This document shows positions 1 through 8,061 of a stretch of 64,000 nt of DNA, in pieces. The translations under genes were made by a program, and so were the position numbers. This DNA is from DAHVFK01 sp035310985 (GTDB taxonomy: Bacteria; Pseudomonadota; Gammaproteobacteria; Burkholderiales; SG8-39), in the NCBI GenBank assembly GCA_035310985.1, contig DATGDH010000164.1, forward strand, positions 1-64,000. Direction: 5' to 3'. Position 1 is the stretch's first letter. Each line of letters starts with the position of its first letter. The notes below the pieces were generated by a model, which was given only the letters and a program-made list of their open reading frames with translations, was not told the origin of the DNA and did no database searches.

Positions 1-238
1 AGCTACGGGGCGACGTACACCACGGCGGTGCGCACCTGCCTGGCAACGCTGGCGGCCGGGTACGCCGACGGGTTGCCGCGGTCGCTCTCGAACGTCGGCG
101 CGGCCCTGATCGAGGGGCGGCGCGTGCCGATCGCCGGGAGGGTCACGATGGACTTCACGATGGTGGCTGCCGAGGGCTGGGAGCCGAGGGTGGGTGGGGC
201 AGAACCGGCGCAGCGACATCGTCTATACACACGAGTAG
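1..238 (+). pseudogene. alr: Alanine racemase C-terminal fragment, cut by window edge and apparently internally deleted
   Basis: Alr is the PLP enzyme that makes D-alanine for peptidoglycan. Codons 1-8 read SYGATYTT, which includes the catalytic tyrosine region, followed by GYADGLPRSLSN and the GRVTMDFTMV strand, all diagnostic of the family's C-terminal domain. Resemblance stops near codon 56: the usual tail of about 50 residues (GDEVVL, TINYEIL, RRVPR-VY type) is missing. That frame runs on to a stop at 313-315, through a terminator. Another frame stops at 236-238 after RRSDIVYTHE, faintly like the family's last residues and just before the terminator. I infer an internal deletion with frame change; an assembly error or a divergent short tail are alternatives. 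The N-terminal part lies outside the window. Confidence 0.6.
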
Positions 239-266
239 CGCGAAGCGCCGGTAGCAGGCGGATTCG

Positions 267-292
267 GGGGCCGCACGATGCGGCCCCTTTTT
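267..292 (+). terminator. Rho-independent terminator after alr remnant
   Basis: A perfect 9-bp stem GGGGCCGCA (267-275) and TGCGGCCCC (279-287) encloses a 3-nt loop and is followed by five T residues (288-292). It lies 29 bases after the stop at 236-238 and points the same way as the alr remnant, 11 bases before the end of the convergent thioesterase gene. Confidence 0.85.
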
Positions 293-302
293 CATTCCAG
301 GG

Positions 303-1118
303 CTACTCCTTGTAGTAGACGATCTGGTGCGAAGTGGCGAGCAGGGCGGCTTGCTCGCTCCACACTTCGGCCGTCTGGTCGAAGTAGCCGTTGCGGAACT
401 GCTGCGCGCGCGCAGTGCCCAGTACCGGCGCTTCTCCGTTTGCGGCAAGCAGCGCCGCATCGGCATGGAAATAGGTCGTGAACGAGACCGTACCGATCGG
501 CACCCAGCCCGGGCGGCGCACGAAGAGGCGTGGGAAGAACGCGTCGCAGATCGCGACCAAGGACACGAAGTCGAGCGGCCGCGGCGGGGCATCGCGGATC
601 CAGAGTGTGCTCCTCGAGTCGCCTGCCTGCCGCGCGGGCGGGGAGAGCCGCACCGCGCCGGCGACGAAGCGCATCTCGTAGCTGCACGTCCAGGGCGCCC
701 GCTCGAGGTTCGGCTCCACCGGCAGCTCGTGCGCAGCGGGTACATCGGGAAAACGCGCCTCGAGCGCGGACCAGGTTTCTCGGCGAGACGCGAGCACCGC
801 GCTTGCCGTGGCCGCGATCTGCTCCCCCTGCTTCATGACGAGCAGCCAGTGCTGCGTTGAGCGGTTGGTGCGCACGGGATTCGCTTCCACGGTGAACCCT
901 CCGTCCGCGAGCGGTCCAGCGTAGTTGACCGTGAGTGCGATCGGGTCGCCCTGGCGGCCGGGATGCTGCAGCGTCGCGTTCAGCAGCGTCGCGGCGATGG
1001 CGCCGCCGAACGGTCCGACCATGTTCGCGTAGTTCGCAGAAGTGTGTCCGCGGTAGAGGTCGGCGGCGAGGGGTTCGAGGTGCGTGGCGGCGTCGAGAGG
1101 GTGCTTGGGCGTCGGCAT
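303..1118 (-). CDS. Acyl-CoA thioesterase family protein (double hotdog, TesB-like)
   Basis: The 271-residue product has the layout of the TesB-like/4HBT_3 thioesterases, two hotdog folds in tandem that hydrolyse acyl-CoA to free acid and CoA. The N-terminal half has the GPFGGAIAATLLNA helix and the VNYAGPL strand; the C-terminal half has the IGTVSFTTYFHAD strand and ends in QQFRNGYFDQTAEVWSE, typical of the family. I place the start at the ATG at 1118 (MPTPKHPLDAAT) because the longer frame to 1157 approaches the divergent gene's start and has a non-conserved leader. The gene converges on the alr remnant. The substrate is unknown; nearby P450, SDR, thiolase and MaoC genes suggest acyl-CoA catabolism. 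Confidence 0.8.
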   Translation of the reverse strand: MPTPKHPLDAATHLEPLAADLYRGHTSANYANMVGPFGGAIAATLLNATLQHPGRQGDPIALTVNYAGPLADGGFTVEANPVRTNRSTQHWLLVMKQGEQIAATASAVLASRRETWSALEARFPDVPAAHELPVEPNLERAPWTCSYEMRFVAGAVRLSPPARQAGDSRSTLWIRDAPPRPLDFVSLVAICDAFFPRLFVRRPGWVPIGTVSFTTYFHADAALLAANGEAPVLGTARAQQFRNGYFDQTAEVWSEQAALLATSHQIVYYKE

Positions 1119-1171
1119 GGCCCGAGTGTCGCGCATCCCGCCGCGCCGCGGAAGCATCGCTAGAATGGGGC

Positions 1172-1882
1172 ATGCAACTCGTCGCGATCGCCCGCAAGCT
1201 CGGCCGGGAGGCGGGGGAATTGCACTTTGCGGCCCCGGTTGCGTACGTCTACAACCCTCTGCGGTACGCCTGGTCCGCGCACCGGCGCTATCTCGAGCTT
1301 TACGGCGCCGGTCGGCCCGAGGTGCTGCTACTCGGCATGAACCCGGGTCCGTTCGGCATGGCGCAGACCGGCGTGCCCTTCGGCGACGTGCGCATGGTGC
1401 GCGAGTGGCTGCGCATCGACGCGCCGGTCGGCCGGCCGGCGCGCGAGCACCCTAAGCGGCGCGTGACAGGATTCTCGTGTCCGCGCGGCGAGGTGAGCGG
1501 CCAGCGCCTGTGGGGCTGGGCGCGCGAGGACTTCGGCACCCCCGAAAGATTCTTCGAGAAGTTCTTCGTGGCGAACTATTGCCCGCTCGCCTTCCTCGAG
1601 GCGAGCGGGCGCAACCGTACGCCTGACAAGCTTCCGCGTGCCGAGCGCGCCCGATTGTTCGCGATTTGCGATCGCGCTTTACGTGCGACCGTGACGCAGC
1701 TGGCACCGCGTTATGTCGTCGGTATCGGCGTGTTCGCCGCGGCGCGCGCGGCCGACGCGCTGGCCGGCTTGCCGGTGACCATCGGCCGTATTCCGCACCC
1801 AAGTCCGGCGAGCCCTGCGGCGAACCGCGGCTGGAGCGCCGAAATGCGGCGCGCGCTGGCAAGCCTCGGGCTACACGGTTGA
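1172..1882 (+). CDS. SMUG1-type single-strand-selective uracil-DNA glycosylase
   Basis: This base-excision repair enzyme removes uracil and oxidised pyrimidines from DNA. Motif 1, GMNPGPFGMAQTGVPFG (about residues 56-72), is nearly identical to the animal SMUG1 motif, with the active-site Asn in GMNP; motif 2, HPSP with the catalytic-loop His, lies about 25 residues before the C terminus. The length, 236 residues, is right for the family. The ATG at 1172 puts the conserved region at the usual distance from the N terminus. There is no Shine-Dalgarno; instead TAGAAT (1161-1166) lies 5 nt before the ATG, which suggests a leaderless transcript. It diverges from the thioesterase gene. Confidence 0.92.
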   Translation: MQLVAIARKLGREAGELHFAAPVAYVYNPLRYAWSAHRRYLELYGAGRPEVLLLGMNPGPFGMAQTGVPFGDVRMVREWLRIDAPVGRPAREHPKRRVTGFSCPRGEVSGQRLWGWAREDFGTPERFFEKFFVANYCPLAFLEASGRNRTPDKLPRAERARLFAICDRALRATVTQLAPRYVVGIGVFAAARAADALAGLPVTIGRIPHPSPASPAANRGWSAEMRRALASLGLHG

Positions 1883-1894
1883 GTCTGGGCCGAT

Positions 1895-2260
1895 CTAGCA
1901 GCGGCGGGCGATGAGAAAGAGCCCAGCGGAAGCGGTGGCGGTGAGGAACGCCACGGTGAAGGCGAGCGATTTTCCCCGCCAGAGGCCGGCGAACCAGCGG
2001 GCGAAATCGGCGAATAGCAGCGCGGCCTTGCCACCAATACGCTCGAGTTCACGGTTGTACAACTTTGAGTCCGTGGGTGCTACGGAATATGCCTGACCGT
2101 TGATGATCTCGTAGGCGACCGCCTCGTCCGCGCCTGCGTCGGCTGCACGATAGATGAGCACGGCGGCGCACAGTCCAAGCACCAGGATGAGGCCTGACGC
2201 GAGCTGCAGGCGCCTCTTCAGCTTTGGAGCGTCCCCGGCAGCAGATTCCTGAAGCGACAT
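1895..2260 (-). CDS. Small membrane protein with two transmembrane segments, function unknown
   Basis: The product has 121 residues. A charged N terminus leads to a hydrophobic segment at about residues 19-38 (LASGLILVLGLCAAVLIY). A soluble loop of roughly 60 residues follows, containing the YEIINGQAYSVAPTDSKLYNRELERIGGK stretch in two parts, and a second hydrophobic segment occupies residues 97-117. The loop is rich in aromatic and charged residues and should face the periplasm if the first helix is inserted N-in. It resembles small uncharacterised membrane proteins of betaproteobacteria, but I cannot assign a role. It stands alone, convergent with the SMUG1 gene. Confidence 0.65.
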   Translation of the reverse strand: MSLQESAAGDAPKLKRRLQLASGLILVLGLCAAVLIYRAADAGADEAVAYEIINGQAYSVAPTDSKLYNRELERIGGKAALLFADFARWFAGLWRGKSLAFTVAFLTATASAGLFLIARRC

Positions 2261-2331
2261 TGCGCGAGATCAAGTCGTAAATCGCGGCAAAGCATACGCT
2301 TTTCCAAATTGGCGTGAGGTGCGTACTGCCC

Positions 2332-2973
2332 ATGCTAGACCGTCGGAGATTCCTGGAGGCGATGCTCATGATGCCAAGCGCTGTTCTTGCAAAGGGCAAT
2401 ACACGGATCGCGCTTCCTCGGCCCGCGGCAAACGTCGGATGTGATCTGATTGACGCGCTGAAGGCGCGCCGCAGTACGCGCGAGTTCACACTGAAGCCCT
2501 TGCCAGCGGAGACCCTTTCCTCCCTGTTGTGGGCGGGCTTTGGCGTCAACCGGCCGCGCGGCGGCGGCCGGACTGCGCCCTCAGCACACGGCTGGCAGGA
2601 GATTGGTGTCTATGCCGCGCTTGCCGAAGGGCTTTACCGCTTCGACGCTGCGGCACACGCGCTTGAACTGACGGTGGAACAGGACCTGCGCGCGCTGACC
2701 GGGGTGCAGGACTTCGTTGGCGTTGCGCCCGTCAACCTCGTCTATGTCGCAGATTTCGCGCGTATGTCGGAAGCGAGCGAAGACGACCGGCTGTTCTTCG
2801 CTGCTTGCGATGCCGCGGTGATCGCGCAGAACGTCTACCTCTACTGCGCAGCGGCGGGCCTCGCGACCGTGGTGCGCGGCCTGGTGGACCGCAAGCGGCT
2901 GGCTCCCGCCATGCGGCTGCGGCGCGAGCAGCGCATCGTGCTCGCGCAAACGGTCGGCTTCCCGGCGCGGTAG
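2332..2973 (+). CDS. Nitroreductase-family (SagB/ThcOx-like) FMN oxidoreductase with Tat-like signal
   Basis: The mature part shows the nitroreductase fold: KARRSTREF near the start, the FMN-phosphate contact typical of the family, then LSSLLWAGFGVNRP, and a C-terminal helix region with AQNVYLYCAAAGLATVVRG, as in the SagB/ThcOx-type subgroup. Such enzymes use FMN to oxidise or reduce varied substrates. I choose the ATG at 2332, which starts MLDRRRFLEAM; this RRRFL run followed by a hydrophobic stretch ending PSAVLA looks like a twin-arginine export signal, implying folding with cofactor before export. The 213-residue product lacks a TOMM cyclase or precursor nearby, so it is not evidently part of a peptide-modification cluster. 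Confidence 0.8.
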   Translation: MLDRRRFLEAMLMMPSAVLAKGNTRIALPRPAANVGCDLIDALKARRSTREFTLKPLPAETLSSLLWAGFGVNRPRGGGRTAPSAHGWQEIGVYAALAEGLYRFDAAAHALELTVEQDLRALTGVQDFVGVAPVNLVYVADFARMSEASEDDRLFFAACDAAVIAQNVYLYCAAAGLATVVRGLVDRKRLAPAMRLRREQRIVLAQTVGFPAR

Positions 2974-2979
2974 CCGCCT

Positions 2980-3978
2980 CTAACCATCCCGGCTGCGCAG
3001 CGCAGAGGACTGCAGCACTTCGGGATTGACGACGTTGATCGGCGCGCCTGCGGCATAGGCGACGATCTGGTCGAAGATGTCGGCGAACTGAATCTCGTAC
3101 TCTTCGAATGTCACGTAGCCGATGTGCGGCGTGCAAACGACGTTGTCCAGCACGAGCAATGGATCGTCCGGATCGCGCAACGGCTCCTTCTCGTACACGT
3201 CCACCGCGGCCATCCCAGGCCGCCCGGCCTTGAGCGCCGCCACGAGCGCGCCCGGTTCGATGAGCGGGGCGCGACTGGTGTTGACCAGCAGCGCGCTCGG
3301 TTTCATGCGCGCCAGGTCGGCCGCGGTAACGATGCCGCGCGTGGCGTCGACTAGGCGCATGTGCAGCGACAGCACGTCGCAGCGCGCGAAGAATACTTCC
3401 TTGCTGGCGGCCACGGACCAGCCGTCGCGGCGCGCGCGCTCGCGCGAGGCCGCGCGCGCCCAGACTAGGACGTCCATGCCGAAGGCCTTGCCGTAAGCCG
3501 CGACCGCCGCGCCGATCCTGCCGTAGCCATAGATGCCGAGCGTCTTGCCACGCAGGCCGCGGCCGACCCCGATCTGCCATTTGCCCGCCTTGAGCGCCGC
3601 CATCTGCTGCGGGAGCTGGCGCATAGCCGCCAGCACCAGAGCCCAGGTGAGCTCGGCGGCCGCGTACGAGGGCGTTCCCGGGTGCTGGCTCGACGACACG
3701 ACGATACCGAGCTGCGTGCAGGCCGCGACATCGATGTGCGGGTAGACGCTGCGTTGGCTGATGAGCCGAAGCTTCGGTAGCCTCTCTAGCAGAGGGGCGC
3801 GGATCGCGGTGCGCTCCCGAATCAAAACCAGCGCCTCGGTGTCGCGCAATCTACCCGATAGCGTCTCGAAGTCCTGGACGTGATCGTTCCAGATCGTGAC
3901 GTCGTGACCCGACAGCTTGCCGAAGCAGTCCAGCGTCCGCAGGGTGTCGAAGTAGTCATCGAGGATCGAAACTTTCAA
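2980..3978 (-). CDS. D-2-hydroxyacid dehydrogenase (NAD-binding)
   Basis: The 332-residue protein has the family's split catalytic domain around a Rossmann fold with GIYGYGRIG (about residue 150). The catalytic set is visible: Arg in NTSRAPLIEP, Glu in YEKEPL, His in TPHIGYVT. It should interconvert a 2-oxo acid and a D-2-hydroxyacid with NAD(P)H; the substrate cannot be read. Homology begins at KVSILDDYFDTL, which points to the TTG at 3978; AAAGGGA sits about 8 nt upstream of it, a good ribosome binding site, whereas the ATG farther upstream would add about 70 unconserved residues. It converges with the nitroreductase, the stops being only a few bases apart. Confidence 0.9.
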   Translation of the reverse strand: MKVSILDDYFDTLRTLDCFGKLSGHDVTIWNDHVQDFETLSGRLRDTEALVLIRERTAIRAPLLERLPKLRLISQRSVYPHIDVAACTQLGIVVSSSQHPGTPSYAAAELTWALVLAAMRQLPQQMAALKAGKWQIGVGRGLRGKTLGIYGYGRIGAAVAAYGKAFGMDVLVWARAASRERARRDGWSVAASKEVFFARCDVLSLHMRLVDATRGIVTAADLARMKPSALLVNTSRAPLIEPGALVAALKAGRPGMAAVDVYEKEPLRDPDDPLLVLDNVVCTPHIGYVTFEEYEIQFADIFDQIVAYAAGAPINVVNPEVLQSSALRSRDG

Positions 3979-4090
3979 CCGCGCGGTCCCTTTGACGTGC
4001 GTCAAATGCCCCGCAGAAAGGTAGCACACACTCCCGTGAGCCGCGCGCAAGGCTGCGGCGCCAAATCGCCAACCCGGAAAGGAATGCTCC

Positions 4091-4651
4091 ATGAAATTGA
4101 ATCGCTGGATCGCCGCCCTGCTCGTGCTGTCCTTCGCGGCAGGCGGCGCATTCGCTGCAACCGACAAGGCCAAGAAACAAGCGGAGGTACGCAAGTCGAC
4201 CCACGCCGCGCTGGCGAAGTTCTACAAGGCGGAGCCGCAGCTCAAGAAGGAGGTGGCCAAGGCGCCTGGCTATGCCGTGTTCACGACGTTCGGCCTGAGC
4301 TTCATCGTTGGCGGCGAGGGCGGCAGGGGCCTCGTGCACAACAACAGGACGAAGAAGGACACGTTTATGAAGATGGGCCAGGCAAGCGCTGGGCTGCAGG
4401 CCGGCATTGCCGAGAATGAGACGTTGATCGTCTTCAAGACCGCGAAAGCGATGAACGAGTTCGTCGAAAAGGGTTGGGAGTTCGGCGGCGGCGGCAGCCT
4501 GTCGGCCGGCGCGGGCGGCAAGACCGCGGGCGGGGGGAGCGGGGAGAACGTGATCGCCGATGCTCTCTACTACACCTATACCAAGACCGGCCTAGAGGGC
4601 GGGGGTGCGGTCGCCGGAACGAAGTTCTGGAAGGACGACGAACTGAATTGA
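4091..4651 (+). CDS. SYLF/YSC84-domain lipid-binding protein, secreted
   Basis: An N-terminal signal peptide (MKLNRWIAALLVLSFAAGGAFA) precedes a SYLF/DUF500 (Ysc84) domain: helical segment with KAPGYAVFTTFG, then glycine-rich strands with FIVGGEGGRGLV and the C-terminal YYTYTKTGLEGGGAVAGTKFW that is characteristic of the fold. In eukaryotes SYLF domains bind phosphoinositides and actin; bacterial periplasmic members are uncharacterised but probably bind lipid. The length of 186 residues is normal. An AAAGGA ribosome binding site lies just upstream. It is divergent from the dehydrogenase. Confidence 0.88.
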   Translation: MKLNRWIAALLVLSFAAGGAFAATDKAKKQAEVRKSTHAALAKFYKAEPQLKKEVAKAPGYAVFTTFGLSFIVGGEGGRGLVHNNRTKKDTFMKMGQASAGLQAGIAENETLIVFKTAKAMNEFVEKGWEFGGGGSLSAGAGGKTAGGGSGENVIADALYYTYTKTGLEGGGAVAGTKFWKDDELN

Positions 4652-4713
4652 TTCGCCGTGCAGGGGGCGCGGGCGCCGCACGCTGAGCCGCGGTTGTCCG
4701 CTATGCTTGCTGC

Positions 4714-6081
4714 GTGGACGCCCGCCTCGTACCCCCTCACGTCGCGCCGCCGCGGCGCGCGCCGGTCGGCCTGGCGTTCGTGGCCAAGTTCGTGCGCAAT
4801 CCGCTGCAGGTCATCCCGCAGGCGGTCTATGAACAGGACTTCGTCCCGTATCGCGGCGGCAGGACGGGGCTCGCCTGGATAACCGCGCCCGCGTTCGTCA
4901 AGGCGGTGCTGCTCGACGAGCGCGAAAAGTTCCACAAGCTGGCGCAGATCCGGGTGCTCGGCCCTTTGCTCGGCAAGGGCATTCTCACGAGCGAGGGTGC
5001 GGACTGGAAGTGGCAGCGCCAGACCGCGGCTCCGCTGTTCCGGCAGCAAGAGCTCGCGAACTTCGTGCCGAACTTCGTGCGCGCGGCGGAGGACGTCGCC
5101 GCTCGCTGGCGCGCCGCGCCGCAGGGCGCCGTGCAGGCGATCGAGCGCGATATGACGCACGCCACGTTCCAGGTCATCTCGACGACGCTGCTGCCAGTGG
5201 CCGACGCGCAGGTCATGGACGCGATCGAGCATTCCACCGCGAACTTCCAGAAGACGGGCGCGTGGTCCCAGTTGTACGCACTCGCCAGAGTGCCGCGCTG
5301 GCTACCCCAGCCCCGCCAGCGGGCAAATCGGCGTGCGGTGCTCGCCCTGCGCGCGGCGGTCGGCCGGCTGCTGACCGAGCGGCGCGCGAGCGGCCTCGAG
5401 CCGCACGATCTGATGCAGAGCCTTATGCGCGCGCGCGATCCCGATACGGGGCAGGCGATGAACGACGAGCAGCTGATCGACAACCTGCTCACTTTTTATC
5501 TCGCTGGGCATGAGACGACGGCGAAGGCGCTCACCTGGACGCTCTATCTTCTGGCGCGCTCACCGCATTGGACTGCGGCGCTGAAGGACGAAATCGCGCG
5601 CGTCACGGGCGGCGCCGCGGTCTCGGCCGGGGACATCGAGCGACTGGTGCTCGTCCAGCAGGTTCTCAAGGAAAGCATGCGGCTCTACCCGCCGGTGCCG
5701 ATGATGACGCGCCAGGCGGTCGCCGAGGCGCAGCTCGGCCCGCACTCGATCGCCGCCGGGAGCTCCGTCGTGATGTCGATCTACGCCATCCACAGGCACC
5801 GCGCCCGCTGGAGCGATCCCGACGCGTTCGATCCTGAGCGCTTCGCGCCGGCGAATGAGGCGCAGATCCCGCGCTACCAGTACATGCCGTTCGGCGCGGG
5901 GCCGCGCATATGTATCGGCATGGCGTTCGCGATGCTCGAAGCCACCACAATGCTCGCCACCCTTCTGCAGCGAGCGCGCCTTGCCCCGCTCGAGGGTCAT
6001 GAGCCGCTGCCGGTCGCGCGCGTCACGCTCGTCCCGCGCGGTGGCATGCCGCTGCGCGTCTGGACCGAGGCTGGTGGATGA
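4714..6081 (+). CDS. Cytochrome P450
   Basis: The 455-residue protein has all P450 landmarks: the I-helix oxygen-activation motif AGHETT near residue 265, the K-helix ExxR in KESMRLYPP near 321, and the heme-thiolate loop FGAGPRICIG with the cysteine near 400. No signal peptide or membrane anchor is seen, so it is a soluble class needing separate ferredoxin and reductase, neither of which is next door. The full-length family size and the PPxVLG-like context near the N terminus support the GTG at 4714. TATGCT at 4702-4707 lies 6 nt upstream of that GTG, another possible leaderless start. The substrate is unknown; neighbours point to lipid or isoprenoid oxidation. Confidence 0.93.
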   Translation: MDARLVPPHVAPPRRAPVGLAFVAKFVRNPLQVIPQAVYEQDFVPYRGGRTGLAWITAPAFVKAVLLDEREKFHKLAQIRVLGPLLGKGILTSEGADWKWQRQTAAPLFRQQELANFVPNFVRAAEDVAARWRAAPQGAVQAIERDMTHATFQVISTTLLPVADAQVMDAIEHSTANFQKTGAWSQLYALARVPRWLPQPRQRANRRAVLALRAAVGRLLTERRASGLEPHDLMQSLMRARDPDTGQAMNDEQLIDNLLTFYLAGHETTAKALTWTLYLLARSPHWTAALKDEIARVTGGAAVSAGDIERLVLVQQVLKESMRLYPPVPMMTRQAVAEAQLGPHSIAAGSSVVMSIYAIHRHRARWSDPDAFDPERFAPANEAQIPRYQYMPFGAGPRICIGMAFAMLEATTMLATLLQRARLAPLEGHEPLPVARVTLVPRGGMPLRVWTEAGG

Positions 6082-6114
6082 CGATCGGCAGCAGCGAGAG
6101 GAGAGCCGCGTAAG

Positions 6115-6906
6115 TTACTTCGCGCGCCAGCCACCGTCGACCACGAGCGCGTGGCCGTTGACGTAATTTGCTTCGTCCGAAGCGAGCCAGCATACGGCGG
6201 CGGCGATGTCCTCCGCGGTGCCGCGCGTGCCGACCGGCACCAGCGCGCGCACCTGGTCGTCGTTTACCGCGACACCGCGCATGCTCATGTCGGGAACCCC
6301 GGGCCCGAGGATCGCCTGCGAATGGGCGCGCAGCCCGGTCGGGATCGCGCCGGGACAGACGCAATTCACGCGGATGCCGCGTGCGCCGTAGGCCACCGCC
6401 ATCTGGCGCGTGAGCCCGACTACGCCGTGCTTCGCTGCGATGTAGGCGGCACCACCGCCTGTGCCGTTCAGCCCTGCCACCGAGGCCATATTGACGATGC
6501 GGCCGCGGCCCCGCGGCAGCATCTCGCGCAGCGCTCGCTTGCAGCCAAGGAACACGCCGGTCAGATCGATATCGAGCACGCGCCGCCAGGTCGACTCGTC
6601 GAGCTCGTGCACATCGAAGTAGCCATCCAGGATGCCTGCGTTGTTGAACAGTATCTCAAGCGGTCCGAGCTCGGCGATCGCCTTGGTCACCGTCTCGTCG
6701 AGTGCGGCGGCCTTGCTCACGTCAGCCGCGTAGCCCGCCGCGCGCCCTCCGGCGCGCACGATCAGCTCGGCCGTCTCGCGCGCAGAAACGTGGTCGAGAT
6801 CGACCGCCGCGACCGCCGCGCCGCGCGCGCCGAACATGAGCGAAGTGGCACGCCCGATGCCCGAGCCTGCACCAGTCACCACCGCCATGCGTCCGGCGAA
6901 GTTCAT
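6115..6906 (-). CDS. Short-chain dehydrogenase/reductase (SDR)
   Basis: A classical SDR of 263 residues: cofactor motif TGAGSGIG near residue 12, NNAG near 88, catalytic Ser in MASVAG and the YIAAK (Tyr-x3-Lys) pair about 155-159, and the PGxxxT-type PGAIPT after it. D at the end of the second strand (AAVDLD) suggests NAD rather than NADP. The ATG at 6906 overlaps the stop of the upstream thiolase remnant by ATGA, so the two were translated together; the pairing with a thiolase suggests a hydroxyacyl or hydroxysteroid dehydrogenase role, by inference. Confidence 0.9.
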   Translation of the reverse strand: MNFAGRMAVVTGAGSGIGRATSLMFGARGAAVAAVDLDHVSARETAELIVRAGGRAAGYAADVSKAAALDETVTKAIAELGPLEILFNNAGILDGYFDVHELDESTWRRVLDIDLTGVFLGCKRALREMLPRGRGRIVNMASVAGLNGTGGGAAYIAAKHGVVGLTRQMAVAYGARGIRVNCVCPGAIPTGLRAHSQAILGPGVPDMSMRGVAVNDDQVRALVPVGTRGTAEDIAAAVCWLASDEANYVNGHALVVDGGWRAK

Positions 6907-7094
6907 CGGCCCGGTCCCTCGAGGATGATGATCGAGCAGGCCGCCTCGCCGCGCAGTCGCGTCGCGAGCTCGTGGATCATCGACAGGCCTGTGGCGCCGA
7001 CCGGGTGGCCTTTGGAGACGAGTCCTCCGGAGAGATTGACCGGTAGCTTGCCGAACCGGGTGCACGACGTGTCGATGACGTAGACGGAGCTCAT
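6903..7094 (-). pseudogene. Thiolase remnant: N- and C-terminal ends joined in frame, catalytic core missing
   Basis: The 63-codon frame opens with MSSVYVIDTSCTRFGKLP, a thiolase N terminus, and passes directly to VNLSGGLVSKGHPVGATGLS, the thiolase C-terminal region with the catalytic-His GHP motif, then HELATRLRGEA. Some 250-300 residues that normally lie between, with the nucleophilic Cys, are absent, and the closing strand with the second Cys is also missing. It cannot be an active thiolase. The frame is nonetheless intact and overlaps the next gene's start by ATGA. GATAAT (7101-7106, minus strand) lies 6 nt before the ATG. Deletion in the genome is my reading; a collapsed assembly is the alternative. 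Confidence 0.75.
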
Positions 7095-7143
7095 AGCGCG
7101 ATTATCGCACCGGCGCGATGCGGGAAGATGCGACAATCTGTCC

Positions 7144-8055
7144 ATGCGCCTGCTCACCTTCAGGCCACGACGCGGCGGCCCGCCCCGCATCGGGATGCTG
7201 CTCGACGGAGAGAGCGTGCTCGACGCCGGCGCGGCGGCGCAGCGCGTGCGCCTGCGCCTGCCTTTCGACGCCGGCGACATGCTGTCGCTCATCGACTCGG
7301 GCAGGGCGGGGCTCGCGTCGCTGCGCAAGCTCGCACGCAGCGCAGCCGGAACGGGCGCGCCGCTTCGCACCCTGCGCGTACTGGCGCCGCTCCCGCGTCC
7401 GCGCAAGAACGTGTTCTGCGTCGGCTGGAACTACCTGGAACACTTCGAGGAAGGCGCCCGGGCGCGGCCGCAGGTGCAGGAAATGCCGACGCATCCGGCT
7501 TTCTTCACGAAGGCGCCGACCTCGGTGAATGGGCCTTACGATCCGATTCCGCTGCATGCCGGGGTCACGGTAAAGCTCGACTGGGAAGTCGAGCTCGGCG
7601 TCGTGATCGGACGCGGCGGCCGCGACATCGCCGAGGCCGACGCGATGAAGCATGTCTTCGGCTACACGGTGGTGAACGACATTTCGGCGCGCGAGGTGCA
7701 GCGTCAGCACGGCCAGCAATGGTTCAAGGGCAAGAGCCTGGACGGCACCTGTCCGATGGGGCCGTGGATCGTCACCGCCGACGAGGTGCCCGACCCGCAC
7801 GCGCTGCGCGTCATATGTCGCGTGAACGGCGCGGTCAAGCAGGATTCGAACACCCGCCATATGTATTTCCGCATCCCGCGCATCATCGCCGAGCTGTCGG
7901 CCGGCTTGACCCTGGAGCCGGGCGATGTCATCTCGACCGGCACGCCCGCCGGCGTCGGCCACGCGCGCACGCCGCCCGAGTTCATGAAGGCGGGCGACCT
8001 GCTCGAGACCGAGGTGGCCGGCATCGGCGTTCTGCGTAACCGCATCGGCGGCTGA
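7144..8055 (+). CDS. Fumarylacetoacetate hydrolase (FAH) family protein
   Basis: The 303-residue product has a short N-terminal domain and the FAH beta-roll: KNVFCVGWNYLEH, then FFTKAPTSVNGP, and metal ligands in WEVELGVVIG (the E-x-E pair) and NDISAREVQ with the following Asp, and the closing STGTPAGVG loop. Family members cleave or isomerise dioxo and hydroxymuconate-type acids in aromatic catabolism with Mg2+ or Mn2+. No SD is visible; GACAAT (7132-7137) sits 6 nt before the ATG, possibly a leaderless start. It is divergent from the thiolase/SDR pair and converges with another SDR. The substrate cannot be determined. Confidence 0.9.
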   Translation: MRLLTFRPRRGGPPRIGMLLDGESVLDAGAAAQRVRLRLPFDAGDMLSLIDSGRAGLASLRKLARSAAGTGAPLRTLRVLAPLPRPRKNVFCVGWNYLEHFEEGARARPQVQEMPTHPAFFTKAPTSVNGPYDPIPLHAGVTVKLDWEVELGVVIGRGGRDIAEADAMKHVFGYTVVNDISAREVQRQHGQQWFKGKSLDGTCPMGPWIVTADEVPDPHALRVICRVNGAVKQDSNTRHMYFRIPRIIAELSAGLTLEPGDVISTGTPAGVGHARTPPEFMKAGDLLETEVAGIGVLRNRIGG

Positions 8056-8061
8056 GCAGCG

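Noticed and set aside
2332..2973. TOMM/RiPP cluster around the SagB-like nitroreductase
   Set aside because: No cyclodehydratase, precursor peptide or protease gene is adjacent; the Tat-like signal also argues against a cytosolic peptide modifier.
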